64,000 nt of DNA, from the NCBI GenBank assembly GCA_030765065.1, contig CM060976.1:59504539-59568538 (forward strand). Direction: 5' to 3'. A program made the position numbers and the translations under genes. Positions 23,891-34,796 of the stretch are shown piece after piece; within the stretch, counting starts at the first letter, position 1; each line of letters starts with the position of its first letter. This DNA is from Deroplatys truncata (Eukaryota > Arthropoda > Insecta > Mantodea > Mantidae). Below the pieces are notes generated by a model that saw nothing but the letters and a program-made list of their open reading frames with translations, had not been told where the DNA came from and made no database searches.

Positions 23891-24522
23891 GGGTTACTAA
23901 ATAAACGGAAGTTTAAAAGCGTATTGCTATATACTGGCCTTAAAATTCCATACACTTTCCAGACATTGCGATAAGCAACCAAGCACTTTAAAAAATGACA
24001 AAGATTTAAAAGTTCAAAACAATATTAACTGATATCTCGGAAAGGCTGATGTTATTGGGTATAAACTGTGTGTTTTAAGGAGATCTACATTTTTTGCGTA
24101 GTATGTTTTGTCTCTCTTTGATGGTTCACCTGTTATAAATAATTATACAAAATTCCTTCCGAATGAAGACTTCACGCCAATTCCCAGATAATTCTAGATA
24201 CACATTTTATTTATCTTGTATGTTCCCGTTAGGGAAATTTTTAATAAACTCAAGAATATTGAGCATTTTTTGTGTAAAGTGTACGGGATATTTCTTGAAA
24301 ATCTTTGCATAGTATCTCTGGAAGTTACAGAACCTAAATATCAAGTTTAGGATTTATATGACATTTCGTTTATAAGTTGATTATGTTGTTCCTAGAAACA
24401 CAAATACACACAAACGTATTCTAAAATGGTTTTTTGGATGCAAAGCATGTATTTCTAGTGAAACATTGACATTGAACTTTTGAGTGGAATGCAATATTTC
24501 CTCTACCTACGTACGAGAGCGG
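23891..24522 (-). repeat. family R copy 4 (diverged, 3' truncated)
   Basis: Minus orientation. Landmarks include CCTTAAAATTCCATACACTT, AAATTCCTTCCGAATGAAGA, AGAACCTAAATATCAAGTTT and TGAGTGGAATGCAATATTTC near the head. The terminal GTAGAGAAAGTAAAA is decayed (CTACGTACGAGAGC). Confidence 0.8.
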
Positions 24523-24684
24523 GCACTATCAGGCGGGACTTTTTCACAGTATTTACTTGCCATGCGACTTGGTGTAAAACTATCGACTTCTGTTGACTCA
24601 GATTAACAGAGGAACTGCCTTCTGTGTAGTACGTTGTTCTGAATATAGTGAACACAGCCGCTCAGGTAAATTGGATGAATTGGT

Positions 24685-24920
24685 GTTGTTTACGACGTTC
24701 CCATTTGATCTAGACCTTTGGGTGAACCTCGAACCACCAAGCCTTGGCTGAACCGTCCGTTACCTCCGATGGTAGGGTGACAATGAACTACGTTGGACCT
24801 TGGGGCTACTTCGAGGTGAAAGCTCGGAAAGGGGTGATCTATAAATCGCCACCCATGACTCGAACTATGGATCCTCAGTACGAGAGCTGTGAACGAAACA
24901 ACTGAGCTACTCGGCGTTAT
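24685..24920 (-). mobile_element. tRNA-derived SINE, family C
   Basis: On the minus strand, GCCGAGTAGCTCAGTTGTTT (A box) is followed by CATAGTTCGAGTCATGGG (B box). A body follows with CCATCGGAGGTAACGGACGG and GGCTTGGTGGTTCGAGGTTC. A fragment of the same body lies at 37840-37935. The flanking duplications are not clear. Confidence 0.75.
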
Positions 24921-25204
24921 AAAAGTAACATATTTGTATAAACAGCCCTTGGAAACATGAATTGTGATGAATATGGAAAGCATGTTACTACAGAAGTTAT
25001 TTTACTCACCAAATTCCTAAGGTTTAAGATCACTCATACAAAAAGGAAAAACCTAACAATACAATTACTCACTAACGCAGAAACTCAATAATAAGCAAAA
25101 TTACTTTACAGCAAAATGCCACTTTTAACCGATTCAAAGTTCGCCATATTGACTATGCTTTAAACAGAAATAAATTATAATAGTAATATGCAATAGTTAT
25201 TTAC

Positions 25205-25369
25205 CTCAAGAATTTGATGATCCGTTGCCGAGCACAGAATTTCTACTCCGTCCAGGATTTCTTCCACTAGCAGAACTAATGGACCGATGTTGATCAAATG
25301 CGACATACGAGGGGATTTTTCCGCCTCGCTGAAACCTGCTGTCGTCTCATCTGTACATCCATGCGGAAG
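25205..25369 (-). CDS. candidate internal coding exon of an unknown host gene
   Basis: A 165-bp minus-strand segment, open in the frame starting CTTCCGCAT. It is preceded by an acceptor-like GTTGTTTTCGATAG and followed by GAG|GTAAAT, a good splice donor. The length is exactly 55 codons, so it would be a phase 0-0 exon. The translated segment ends with LVLLVEEILDGVEILC and then SATDHQILE, hydrophobic and acidic residues in a protein-like mix. The DNA is less AT-rich than its surroundings. I do not recognise the protein. A 55-codon open stretch can occur by chance, so this rests on the coincidence of frame, splice sites and composition. Confidence 0.35.
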
Positions 25370-25658
25370 CTATCGAAAACAACGTCGTGAAGGTGTATTA
25401 GTCTTTAGAAATCGCAAACAGGAGCATCAGTCTCCAGCGTTTATCACCTGCAAAGTCACGAATTAGTCATTACAGTAATTTCAACATTTAATTGCGTGTT
25501 ATTGATGGATTAGACTGCTAATGACAAGGATCAAAATGTTTTGTTACATTTGTCCGCAAGTACTTCGGTTTCGCGAAATTCTGGCAGTTTATGTTTCAAA
25601 TCAAAATGTTACGTGTGTATGATAGATGACCAATAAACCTCGTGACGTTAAAGGCTGG

Positions 25659-26835
25659 TGATCAGTAGTGGTGGGACGATACCACTATTTATCGATACCG
25701 ATACTGATTTTGAGCACCAACACGCGATACACGATACTCACTTTTCAAAAAACTGTAAAGACATCAGCTTGTTCACTGAATTATGTTCCTATTAGTAGTT
25801 TTCTGTGTGTAAATGCGTGTAACCAATTTTGTATTGTATGCTAATTCCAAAATTGTTCCTGTTCGTCAACCTCCAATTGGCAGCAATTTTTTATCTTGTT
25901 AATGCCAGAGATCAAATATTCACTATTGTTAGCCAAGTCTAATAAATAATTGCTATGCTTCCCTATTTCTGTATATACATACATTTTGTGCTGGAAACTT
26001 TCCTTTAAAGATTATTTCTATCCATAGAAAAACAGATACAAGCAAATCTTTATTCTTCATTCTTGAAAATATAAACTGATCTGGAGATTACATGAAATCT
26101 AAACAACTAAACATAATGTGTTTACAACATTCTACCACTATTCACGATTACCGAATAGGTACTTTTTTCATACGGTAATAAATTAGCCATATAACACTAA
26201 GAAATATACCAAGTTTGTGAATTAAGCCGATCTGCTACCCACCCACATACATTGGCATATAGGTACATGTTTAATACAAAGGCATATATTAATAACTTGA
26301 AGAACAAATCAAGGATGATTATATGAAATGCAGAAACAAACAAGAAACGAAGATTTTTGTTTAAGAACACGAGCATTCTTGAGAGAAAAAACATTTCCAT
26401 GTGTTGTATTATTTCAGCGTCTTAAGTTCTCATTTGTTTTTGCTGGATTCACAGATTTTTATCACTGGAGTTGGTAAATGTAATATGAGAGAGTGAATCA
26501 CCGAGCCAGGCTATTGTAGAAACGTGATCTAGTGCGTCAGCTAAATCAGCTTCATTCCAAACTAGGTTAACGCATGTTACATGAGTACCTGTATTCCTTC
26601 CCCCATTGTTTTGCATCCTTTTATTTTAGACTCAGGAGTCTATGGGATGTTGCATTCATTCACTCACAGGAAACGCAGTCAAGGTCTATCAAGAACTATA
26701 GTCCAGCAACTCTAGGAACACGTGCGAGGCAATAGCATTAAGTCTAGACCCCTTTCATTCCTCATCTAGCATAAGGTTAAACGCAACAACTTTTAATAAT
26801 GCAAAACGGTATCGAGGTCCCATCACTATTGATCA
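25659..26835. mobile_element. hAT-like non-autonomous element with inverted ends
   Basis: The left end TGATCAGTAGTGGTGGGAC matches the inverted right end TGATCAATAGTGATGGGAC. Just inside both are GATACC/CGATACCG motifs (ATCGATACCGATAC on the left, CGGTATCGAGG on the right), the subterminal style of insect hAT elements. No transposase frame is present. I cannot identify an 8-bp target duplication, so class assignment is tentative. Confidence 0.65.
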
Positions 26836-27265
26836 GTAAACATAATACTGCAGGAATAGACATTCCCTTGCAATAAAACCCCAGCCCACTTCATCTTCAT
26901 ATAACTTATGTAATCCATCTATTTAATTTAACTATCTAATTCAGAGGTACACGTTCCCTAGCAAATAGTTCGGATCAAGGAGGACTCGTGGTATGGTCTG
27001 CATAACCAGCTCACCTGAATGCCCTGAAATGTCATTTTTTGGTAACTCATGAAGAGTGTGATGTACCCTGTGCTGGTTACTATTATGCGCCGTTAAGAAT
27101 GACGCTAGTTATTATGGATACCATATTCTCCCAGAGTCCCAGCATCAGTGCATGTGTCGACACTACAATGCCTGTATTATCAGTCATGGCAGTTATCTCG
27201 ATCATATACTCAGATCGAGATAATTGTACTTAATACTCGAAAGCTGAGATTAAACCATAAGAATA

Positions 27266-27340
27266 GCGTCTTGGTGAAATTGGTTAGAATACCTGACTGT
27301 TTTCTCCAAGTACACCAGGTTCGAGTTCGTAGTTGAAGAA
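27266..27340 (+). mobile_element. tRNA-like SINE head
   Basis: CTTGGTGAAATTGGTTAGAA resembles a tRNA A box. CACCAGGTTCGAGTTCG, about 40 bp on, is a B box. It lies about 210 bp upstream of a second tRNA-like head (27483), so the two may form one dimeric SINE. Confidence 0.5.
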
Positions 27341-27482
27341 AGTTCCCCGTAGGGTCCAGAGATCGGCGTATAAATGTTTTGCATGTGTGTTCTGGTTATT
27401 TAATAACCAGTTATACTTTATCAGGACTGCAGCTGAGCAGCTGTCTGAATGTATGAATACAATTGAAGTATACCAAATAACT

Positions 27483-27775
27483 ACGTCGTGTTGTAGTAGG
27501 TTAGAGCATGGTGCTACGATTTCCACAACGGTATGCGCGTAGGTTCAGCCCACTCTTGTGGGTGCTGATTTTTCTTCCCACATTTCGGGCCACTGCCCAC
27601 CCAGCATTGTAAACCATTTGAGCAGCCACGATAGATAGCGATCTGTAAGCAGAATTCCTGGTAGGAGAAGCATTGTGGTGACATCAGTATTTCCCTGTAT
27701 CGACTGGAAGATTATCCACCTCTGTCGTGCACATGTGGGACTGAGGTCAGCAACCGGGTTGGCCTGTCATGTCAA
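27483..27775 (+). mobile_element. tRNA-derived SINE, family D
   Basis: The head has GTTGTAGTAGGTTAGAGC (A-box-like) and GTAGGTTCAGCCCAC (B-box-like). The 3' part (CTGTATCGACTGGAAGATTA ... CACCTCTGTCGTGCAC ... TGGGACTGAGG) aligns with the copy at 40838-41165 (CCGTATCGGTTGGATGATCG ... CGTCTCTGCCGTGCGC). Confidence 0.65.
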
Positions 27776-29394
27776 AAAATTTACTTTTACTATATCACAA
27801 TTATAAGTCATGGAGTAATGTCTAACTATGCAACAGAAACATTGACACATTAAGTTTGCTCACCTACATAACTGTAATGATTTAAGGATGTTATTCATTC
27901 TTTTTCCTAATTTCTTAGGAAATTTGAAAGTCAAACTGCCACTAAAGCATTTTAATCCCCCAAGGCAGAACTAAAACAAATGTGGGAACGCTTATAAAGT
28001 CTTAAGATAATGATCAAGTAGATTAGTTGAAATGACTTTTGGGTGTCCAAACACACTGACATTCAACGATCTGGCCGTCACGATGAGCTGGCCAAAAATG
28101 AGTCGGGAAACTCTTAAAGGACCTGAGCTAGTAATTACTGTGCATGGCTAGAAAACAAATCTTATCAGGGAATGCACTTCAGGAAACATAGGAATTCACT
28201 AATGTATGCATGCACTCATCTAGATCTAAAGACTTCTCGAAAAATCCCTGCTTATGCATTACAGAATTCGACTTCTATGGATAGGATTTACTGAAGGCGC
28301 ACGGTCATTGAAAGAGCATTTCTACACGATAAGGTTGTTACCAATATCTGTTTGGAATGCAATAAAGTAAACTAACTCCAGTTTTTATGCTGCCTTGAAA
28401 AAACTGTAAAATTAAGGGACATTTCATATGTTATTTTCCTAGATTGAATCATTTATTTCAGCCCTCAGTGAGGGACCTCCTATCTTTTTGAAGGAACTAG
28501 AACTAACAGAGCGCTAGGATAAGCGTACGCATGAAAGGTTCTGAAAGTGCAATTTGAGTCGGTATCAAACTGGTTAACCCGTTATGATTTTAATATGGTT
28601 AATATTCTGCTTCATATCTGGTCAACGTTTAATTCCCTAGCCTCTCGACAGTTATTTATACATATGTATTGGATATCTTGCAGATACTTTCTACTTGAGT
28701 GGAGATTTCCTTTTAGTATAGTCATACTCGTAATACACCTAAATTTATTAAATTATTTCAATAAAAGCTGGTAGTCTAAGAAGTAACTGAGAACATAACC
28801 AAATACCAACTTAACCCCATAAGAAAATCTACTCTATTGTTACAGAATAAGTATCGTCATCGTCATAATCACCTTGATTTATGTTTGACAACAGTAAAAG
28901 TAAATTCATAGTTAGGACAGCACAGGTAAGTAGGTATAATAACCAAAGTTGCCCGTCTGTCAATTGTCTTATTCAAGCTGTGTTGAGCTCGCATGCAGAT
29001 GGAAATCATTGTGCACCGTGTGGGTTTGCTCAGACTCTGTTCTCGTTTCACTCTGGGTACTATGTTTATTTTGTTGTTGTTCTGTTTTTGATCCAGGAGC
29101 ACGATTCTCAAAGAGGTTCCCATGACACTATTAGCGGCGCATTCAATATGATAGGTCAAATGCAAACAAAGAAAATCCAAAGCGAGAAACACAAAGATTT
29201 TAATAATTATACAGTCTAGATTCAAAAGTTGACTCGTGTTTTCATCACCACCAACATAGAAAGGTAAGCTTGAAAAACTGAGCAAAAGACACATTTCTGC
29301 CGCAAATAATACTACATGTTTTACAAGAAGTATTATATTTTTATAGTTAGCTTGCATTCTGAAACTTCAAGGCCTGTCGAACTGTTACGCCCTC
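27776..29394. other. unassigned stretch with a long but unrecognised open frame
   Basis: A 162-codon minus-strand frame (28869-29357) and an overlapping 112-codon plus frame (28881-29219) occur here. Neither shows a domain, signal or conserved motif that I recognise, and overlap on both strands argues for chance. Nothing else was seen. Confidence 0.3.
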
Positions 29395-30060
29395 AATTAA
29401 ATATATTCTCACTCCATCTTGTTCTCGTCTTCCCACTTGGCGATCTCTTCTAGAGTTATAAATTAATAACATGTTAGGTATTAGTTCCTCTTTCATTCTT
29501 AGTGCTTGTTGGTACGAATTATTTTTATCTTATTATTTTTTTAATTTTGATTATGTATATTTAACTGTTTTAGATTTCTTCATTTTTTGTTTTTCTAGAA
29601 GAGTATATCCAGCTACTGATCTTAGGAATGTCATCTCTGTTGTTTCTATTCATTTTCCAGCTGTCCTGTTCATAGATTATTTTTACTTTCATGTTGCCAT
29701 TGGCACGATTATTAATTTATACAATTTCATTGTGTTGCTTTTGCCTTTTTGTTCTTTAATGTTCTCCTTATTGTTCCATTCATTTATCTTAATTTAATTA
29801 CTTTCATATTCAGGTTTTCGTTTTTATTGTGTGAAAATTAAAACTTAGGTAGTTGAGACTTGTTCTATTATTTCTTCATTAATAACTATCTTACATGATT
29901 TTTCCTTTTAAAAGCTGTTGATTTTATCTTTGCTGTCAAAATCTTTTAATTATGTCTCCATGATATCTTTCAGGTTATTAAGACCTCTTTGTAAACTATC
30001 ATCCATTTCTTATAAAATAACCTGATCGTCGGCAAATAAAATTATTTTCAGCATATATCT
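29395..30060 (-). pseudogene. LINE reverse-transcriptase relic with FADD box
   Basis: On the minus strand the RT catalytic motif FADDQVIL is at 30036-30013, followed by QEMDDSLQRGLNNLKDIME, the helix after the YADD box. Further on come DSWKMNRNNR (near 29660) and MTFLRSVAGYTLLEKQK (29633 downward), matching the conserved 'ESW.MN.R....MRFLR...GYT' C-terminal region of insect non-LTR elements. Stops and frame changes are frequent. The N-terminal RT region, endonuclease and 3' tail are missing or unrecognisable. The upstream side is joined to the heat-shock-type promoter region. Confidence 0.8.
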
Positions 30061-30288
30061 GTGCATTCGACTATCCCCAATAGAACAATTTTTCCACTCC
30101 TTAGTGCTTCATATTTTATGTATATATATCTTTGACTTTTTCCAGTTCTTCAACTGTCATTTCATTTCACTCGGCAGTCAAACACAAGACCTCCATAACC
30201 CGTCGTTCCACAGTAGCACTCGCTGCACATCACAACAGTCATCAACTTGCTGGGAGAATCGCTCTTGATGTCACACCAGAAAAGCGTT

Positions 30289-30420
30289 ACTGACTGATTT
30301 CCGCGAGAGCGCTCGCTTATATAGTCAGTGGAATCCTTTCACAAGGTTCTCGAACGTTCTAGAACTATTTCGATACACTTTCTGGATGACGGGTAGTAGT
30401 AGTTTCCAGAATGTTCTATT
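30289..30420 (-). promoter_or_regulatory. heat-shock promoter: HSE arrays, TATA box, TCAGT initiator
   Basis: Reading the minus strand, there are two heat-shock element arrays. One has four perfectly phased 5-bp units, TTCTAGAACGTTCGAGAA (30364-30347). The other has three, GAACATTCTGGAA (30416-30404). A partial unit lies between them (about 30387-30380). Then comes TATATAA at 30323-30317 and TCAGTCAGT at 30297-30289. The A of the first TCAGT (30295) is 28 bp from the first T of the TATA box, the expected arthropod core-promoter spacing. HSF trimers bind such arrays. The transcript would run toward 30180 and into the LINE relic; no Hsp coding sequence is visible there. Confidence 0.8.
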
Positions 30421-31404
30421 TATCTGCCGATAGTGCACCCGGTCTTTACACTGCCGAGCGGTAGTTATTTCTATTTATTCCAAGAGCTCGCGCCGAACTT
30501 CCGATAACCTTGGGTCATAGCTGCTGCGTCATTATACATATATAAAATATAGGAATAAAGAGCATCCCTGTTTGATACCTTGGTTTATTTCTTCTGTAAT
30601 CATATCTTATCATATTTTGACAGCGATCATGTCCTTTTATTTCCATATCATAATATTTTATGGAAATCTGTTTGTGTTCACTCGGTACCAGGCAACTGAT
30701 GTCCCAATGTACTCAAAACAAAGGTTTAAAGTCGCCAAGTATTCTAATATTTTGAAACCCTATGTTCAACCAGGTTATTAATGCTTTACCAATAATGCTA
30801 TATGATACTATGCAGATACTGTGATACAACATCCCTCATCCAGCTCCTGTTCTAAATGCAGAACCTTTATCCGCTGAAATGAGGATGATATCTGTCAATG
30901 TTTGCCCTTCATGCGGTACGCCAACAATGAGGGAACGAAAATATAAATATTTTCAAATTTAAAATAAATATTGGAGAGCTTTCCATGATACTCATGATTC
31001 CAAGTAGTAACCTGGGATTTTTTCTGGAATGAAATATAATGGAAATTAAAGCCTAAAAGCTGATAATTTTAACTCCACTATTGAGTTTTATGCAGTTATC
31101 ATATCGATGGCATCGGATAAGTTTATTTTCCATCTAATACATAAGAAATTTAACATTAGTTACTGATAATTCTTTATGTATTCGCTAATTTCATGAGATA
31201 CAATGTCTTTACTAGCAAATATCTTTCTATCCATTCCTTCTTGTTTCTTTCTTTCGTTTCCATTTATATGTTGCCTTTAACGTAAAGTCATATTGGCAGC
31301 TTTGTGTTTGAAACAAATGCTCATCGGCAATGATGTTCACTCGTTTCCTATTCTGTTCATCTTTACATTAATTAACGTTGCACTCTCATTCATGCTGCCA
31401 TACT
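30421..31404. other. unassigned, includes possible promoter upstream region
   Basis: The stretch 30421-30540 is GC-richer and may belong to the promoter unit. The rest is AT-rich with no recognised feature. Confidence 0.35.
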
Positions 31405-31525
31405 CTAGGGAGGACGGAGAATAATCCTGACTATAGAACAACTCCCATCCCACAGCCGAAAATCGAACCCAGGAGCTCTGGATTTGGAAGTTAGCATGCT
31501 AACCACCGAACCACAGAGGCAGTCT
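31405..31525 (-). mobile_element. tRNA-derived SINE, family E
   Basis: On the minus strand, TGTGGTTCGGTGGTTAGCAT (A box) is followed by CTCCTGGGTTCGATTTTCGG (B box), and then a short body (GTCAGGATTATTCTCCGTCC). No clear target duplication. Confidence 0.7.
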
Positions 31526-31582
31526 CTATCCGTTCTTTGTTGAAAATAATATCATAAGAAAGAACATTTATTTTCCTGTATA

Positions 31583-32540
31583 CACTGCCGTTTGTGAAAA
31601 TTACAACACAAAGAAAGAAACGCATGAATTCAATGAATTTAATAGCACAGGTTAGGTACATGACAAGTAACAAATGATAAACTTTTCAAATCTATACATG
31701 ACCTTTGAGCCCTTATCTTCAGTATTTGGTGTGGCTCCATGCGCTGCAATTAGAGCTGCTATACGCCGTGGCATTGAATCAAAAAGCTTCTGAATAAGTT
31801 CCTGAAGGCTTTCCCTCCACGCAGTTTGTATTCGAGCCCACAAATCCGCGACACTGGTTACTGGAGGACCGTGACGCACCAGGTGCCGACCAACCATATC
31901 CCAGACATGTTCGATGGGCGACATATCAGGTGAACGTGCAGGCCACGGAAGCAATGGTACCCGTAGCTCTTCGAAGAAGACTTGTACATTCTTCGCAGTA
32001 TGTGGCCAAGCATTGTCCTGTTGAAATGTGACCTGTGGAGATGCCTGAAATAGGGGAAGTACCTCAGGCACTACAAGCACAGTTGGTTACCGTTTGTTGT
32101 TCAAAGCGGCCTCAATTCGTAGGAAACGAGATAGATTGTTGTATCCAATGGCGCCCCAAGTCATTACACCCGGTGTTTTTTCCGTTATGCCGCTCAACAA
32201 TGCAGCCCTCCAGGTTGCGTTCACCACGGACCGTGACGCACAAAGTGCCGACCAACCATACCCCAGACATGTTCGATGGGCGACATGTCAGGCTCCCTTT
32301 GACGTCGACGAGGCATACTGGCACTTTGTTTCCCCCTTGTTTGACAGATCTGCACCTACTACACTGGGCGCAACACTGACCTTGTCAGACCGACACGAGA
32401 GGGCTGTGCTCGGCCTACGTGTACTGCATCTCCCTGCAAACCTAGTCACCTATTGCTTGCACATTCATCTACACTTCCACCAAGTTTGGAGCTATTCGGG
32501 AAATTATTTCTTGGTGTTGCAGTTTTCACAAACGGCAGTG
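31583..32540. mobile_element. Tc1-like transposon with intact inverted ends
   Basis: The left end CACTGCCGTTTGTGAAAATT and the inverted right end CACTGCCGTTTGTGAAAACT match over about 28 bp (TACAACACA versus GCAACACCA beyond). TA is duplicated at 31581-31582 and 32541-32542. At 958 bp it is shorter than a typical 1.3-1.7-kb Tc1 element, because most of the transposase N-terminal half is gone. The cargo is a broken DD34E transposase on the minus strand. Confidence 0.92.
31652..32330 (-). pseudogene. Tc1-like DD34E transposase, truncated and rearranged
   Basis: The best frame (32080 to 31652) contains FQQDNAWPHTA (second catalytic Asp) and ARSPDMSPIEHVWDMVGRHL (catalytic Glu), separated by 34 residues: DD34E. 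The C-terminus ends MPRRIAALIAAHGATPNTED, typical of the family. Upstream, in broken frames (32220-32085), CIVERHNGKNTGCNDLG and a decayed 'GAIGYNNRSRFLRIEAALN' block belong to the same protein. At about 32293-32227 a second copy of the PDMSPIEHVW..VGRHFVRHGP block appears, where the first catalytic Asp region should be. It is a direct duplication of 31925-31860. The N-terminal DNA-binding domains are absent. Confidence 0.88.
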
Positions 32541-32569
32541 TATAATGCCTTCATAATTTTTTACTAAGC

Positions 32570-33235
32570 AAGAAATTAAAACATCTTATTATGTCTTCCA
32601 TAAAATATTATCATAAAAGCCCATATCCCTACCTACTTTATGTTAGAGATAAAATTTTGCAGAAATGGTTTCATTACATATTTCGTTTCGATACACACAC
32701 CGGCGATATAGGAGGATGAACCTCTAATGAAATCTTTGAAATTCGAGTTGCTAAATGCTATCATTGTAATTCCATAACATGGAAACGAAAGAATAATGAC
32801 TTAGAAGTTCCTAAATGTGATAAACTATTGGTAAATGGAAACGAATTACAACAAATAACGCGGAAAGCTAAAGCCGCAAAAATCACATAAATTCTGTGTG
32901 TTAACGAGAACTATGTTTTTCGTGTACCAAGATTTTAAAATTCATTTAAAATGAAGAATACGGCACAGGGGATTCACAGAAGATTAAAATTATGAATCTT
33001 ATTAGCCATCTAAATATATGAATGTATATCATCTTAATTTTTACAAAAACGCTTTATTTGTGAGAAAATACAAAAATGTATGAAAAAATTGCCGTTTAAA
33101 GTGTAGTTTGTGTGGGAAATTTTCTTGAAGGTCTTCATGTTGCATCCTTAGAATAAGCTGAAATTGATATTTATCCGACATCATTTCGTTTTTTTTGAGT
33201 TATGCTGGAACTTTGTGAACTTAAGATATGTATAT
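32570..33235 (-). repeat. family R copy 5 (strongly diverged)
   Basis: Minus orientation. Recognisable blocks are GCAGAAATGGTTTCATTACA, GTGGGAAATTTTCTTGAAGG, TCTTCATGTTGCATCC and TTGAGTTATGCTGGAAC. The head end is lost and the middle is eroded. Confidence 0.6.
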
Positions 33236-33745
33236 CAATAAAATATCTCTATACAAGACGCCTTCTTCTCTACTATAGACAGTTCTTACATAAATAAATA
33301 AAATTACTTCATCCTCAGCTTAAATGCTTGTTTCCCTATTTTAACACCGTTTATTTGTTCTGTTGACTAATGGTGTAAATTTATTAATTAGAAATCTACA
33401 TACATTTTCATTTAACCTTTTCTCATTACAATAGTTGGAAATAAAAACAAACATAATCAAGGTTCTGCAGCTCTCAACCAGTGTCTTACCTTTAAAACGA
33501 CTCTTTGGTTATATAGGGAAGCCGATAGATTGTACCACAGTCTTGGATGCCAAAACCTAAACAGGGCTGATTACACGCAAGACACTGGTAGGTCTACCAC
33601 TGAATACGACAAGGTTTTCGGCGCCGTTGTGTCAAGAGTCGCACACAATGCTCGAAAATCGAGACAATTACTTCTCTAGAAATGTCATGGATTTACAATG
33701 GCAAAGCGAACATCCATGGTTCTGATCTTAGTAGTTTAAGTGCAT
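33236..33745. other. unassigned stretch
   Basis: It may include further, unrecognisable parts of the mariner relic immediately to its right. No clear feature. Confidence 0.35.
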
Positions 33746-33871
33746 TTAGGAGCCAGGCTTTGCAACTTTATCGAGCAACTCATCGTCATTGAAGTGTTTT
33801 CTACCAAGGAATTTCTTATAATGAAGAAACAGGTGAAAATCTCTTGGTGCCAAGACCGAACTGTTGTGAAA
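33746..33871 (-). pseudogene. mariner transposase relic around the third catalytic site
   Basis: One minus frame reads SSVLAPRDFHLFLHYKKFL, then GRKHFNDDELLDKVAKPGS and a stop. In mariner proteins the corresponding segment is SPDLAP.D.HLF..LK..L.G..F..D.E. The catalytic Asp of SPDL is replaced by Val here. This differs from the DUF4817-type elements and from the 13.5-kb relic, so a third mariner lineage is represented. Confidence 0.75.
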
Positions 33872-34049
33872 CGAGAAATGTAGACTTAGCATCACCCTTT
33901 GCCGAAGACATACAAAACCTGGTTTCCCGTTACTATCTGTAGAAGTAGTGTAAGATGTAAGGTAATGAATGATAACAAGGTATTTGGAAAATAATATTAT
34001 GCTATGTTTTAATAAATTATCGGTGCTTTAAAAACACGCCTAGTACTAT

Positions 34050-34796
34050 ATACACGATGTATCTTTATTGGTGTATCTATTGGGGGAAGGTGCTCCTGAC
34101 ATACAAACAGTAAAAAAAGTTTATACGAACATGGGTCTGAAAATCATTTATTACAGAGTTAGAACACAAAATCGAAAGTTACAAAAATTGCTCAAAGTGG
34201 CCTCCTCTTGCTTCGATGCATGCAGTAAGCCTGCGTTCCATGCTCTGGCGTACTCTGTTGAAAACTCCTGGTGTGTTTCGCATTTGGTCAAATCCAGTTT
34301 GGATACGTCCTCTCAAAATGTTAACATCAGGTATAGGTGTCGCATAAACCAAGGACTTCAAATGTCCCCAGACGAAGAAATCCATTGGATTCCAATCAGG
34401 CGTTCGAGCAGGCCATAAAATGGGTTCCCCTCGACCAATCCATCTTTGCGGAAATCGATCATTCAAAAACTTACGAACTATCATACTGAAATGAGCTGGA
34501 GCACCATCGTGTAAAAACCACATTCGTTGGATAATGTCCAGTGGCACATTATTTGTTAAGTGATGCAACTCATTTCTGAGAAACTGGAGCTAGGTTTGTC
34601 CATTCAGACGCGGAGGGAAGAAGTAGGGGCCACTTAAGGTGATCATGAATGATTCCACCACAAACGTTGAGAGAGAACTTCTGTTGATGGTTGTCTAATC
34701 GTACTTCATTAGAATTTTTAAATGCCCAGTTATGAGTGTTATGAAAATTGAAGATGCCGTCGCGAGTAAAACCAGCTCTCGTGCTCTCAAATGCAT
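34050..34796 (-). pseudogene. mariner-like transposase, C-terminal two thirds (DUF4817-type)
   Basis: The 129-codon intact stretch (34568-34179) carries FLHDGAPAHFS (second catalytic Asp) and RTPDWNPMDFFVWGHLKSLV (third Asp), with 36 residues between them. It ends NRVRQSMERRLTACIEARGG and HFEQFL, the family C-terminus. Upstream in shifted frames (34795-34570) are FTRDGIFNFHNTHNWAFKN and QQKFSLNVCGGIIHDHL. The first catalytic Asp and everything N-terminal are missing. The break coincides with the start of SINE A at 34797. A weak AATAAAGATACATCG lies downstream at about 34065-34050. Confidence 0.9.

Noticed and set aside
28869..29357. 162-codon minus-strand open frame as a gene
   Set aside because: No recognisable motif, overlapped by a 112-codon open frame on the other strand, no splice or promoter context that I can support.
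29471..29797. 108-codon plus-strand frame rich in Phe/Tyr/Leu
   Set aside because: It is the antisense of the LINE RT relic read on the minus strand.
34179..34568. Host SETMAR-like gene
   Set aside because: There is no SET domain or intron structure. The sequence is an ordinary transposase C-terminal fragment.
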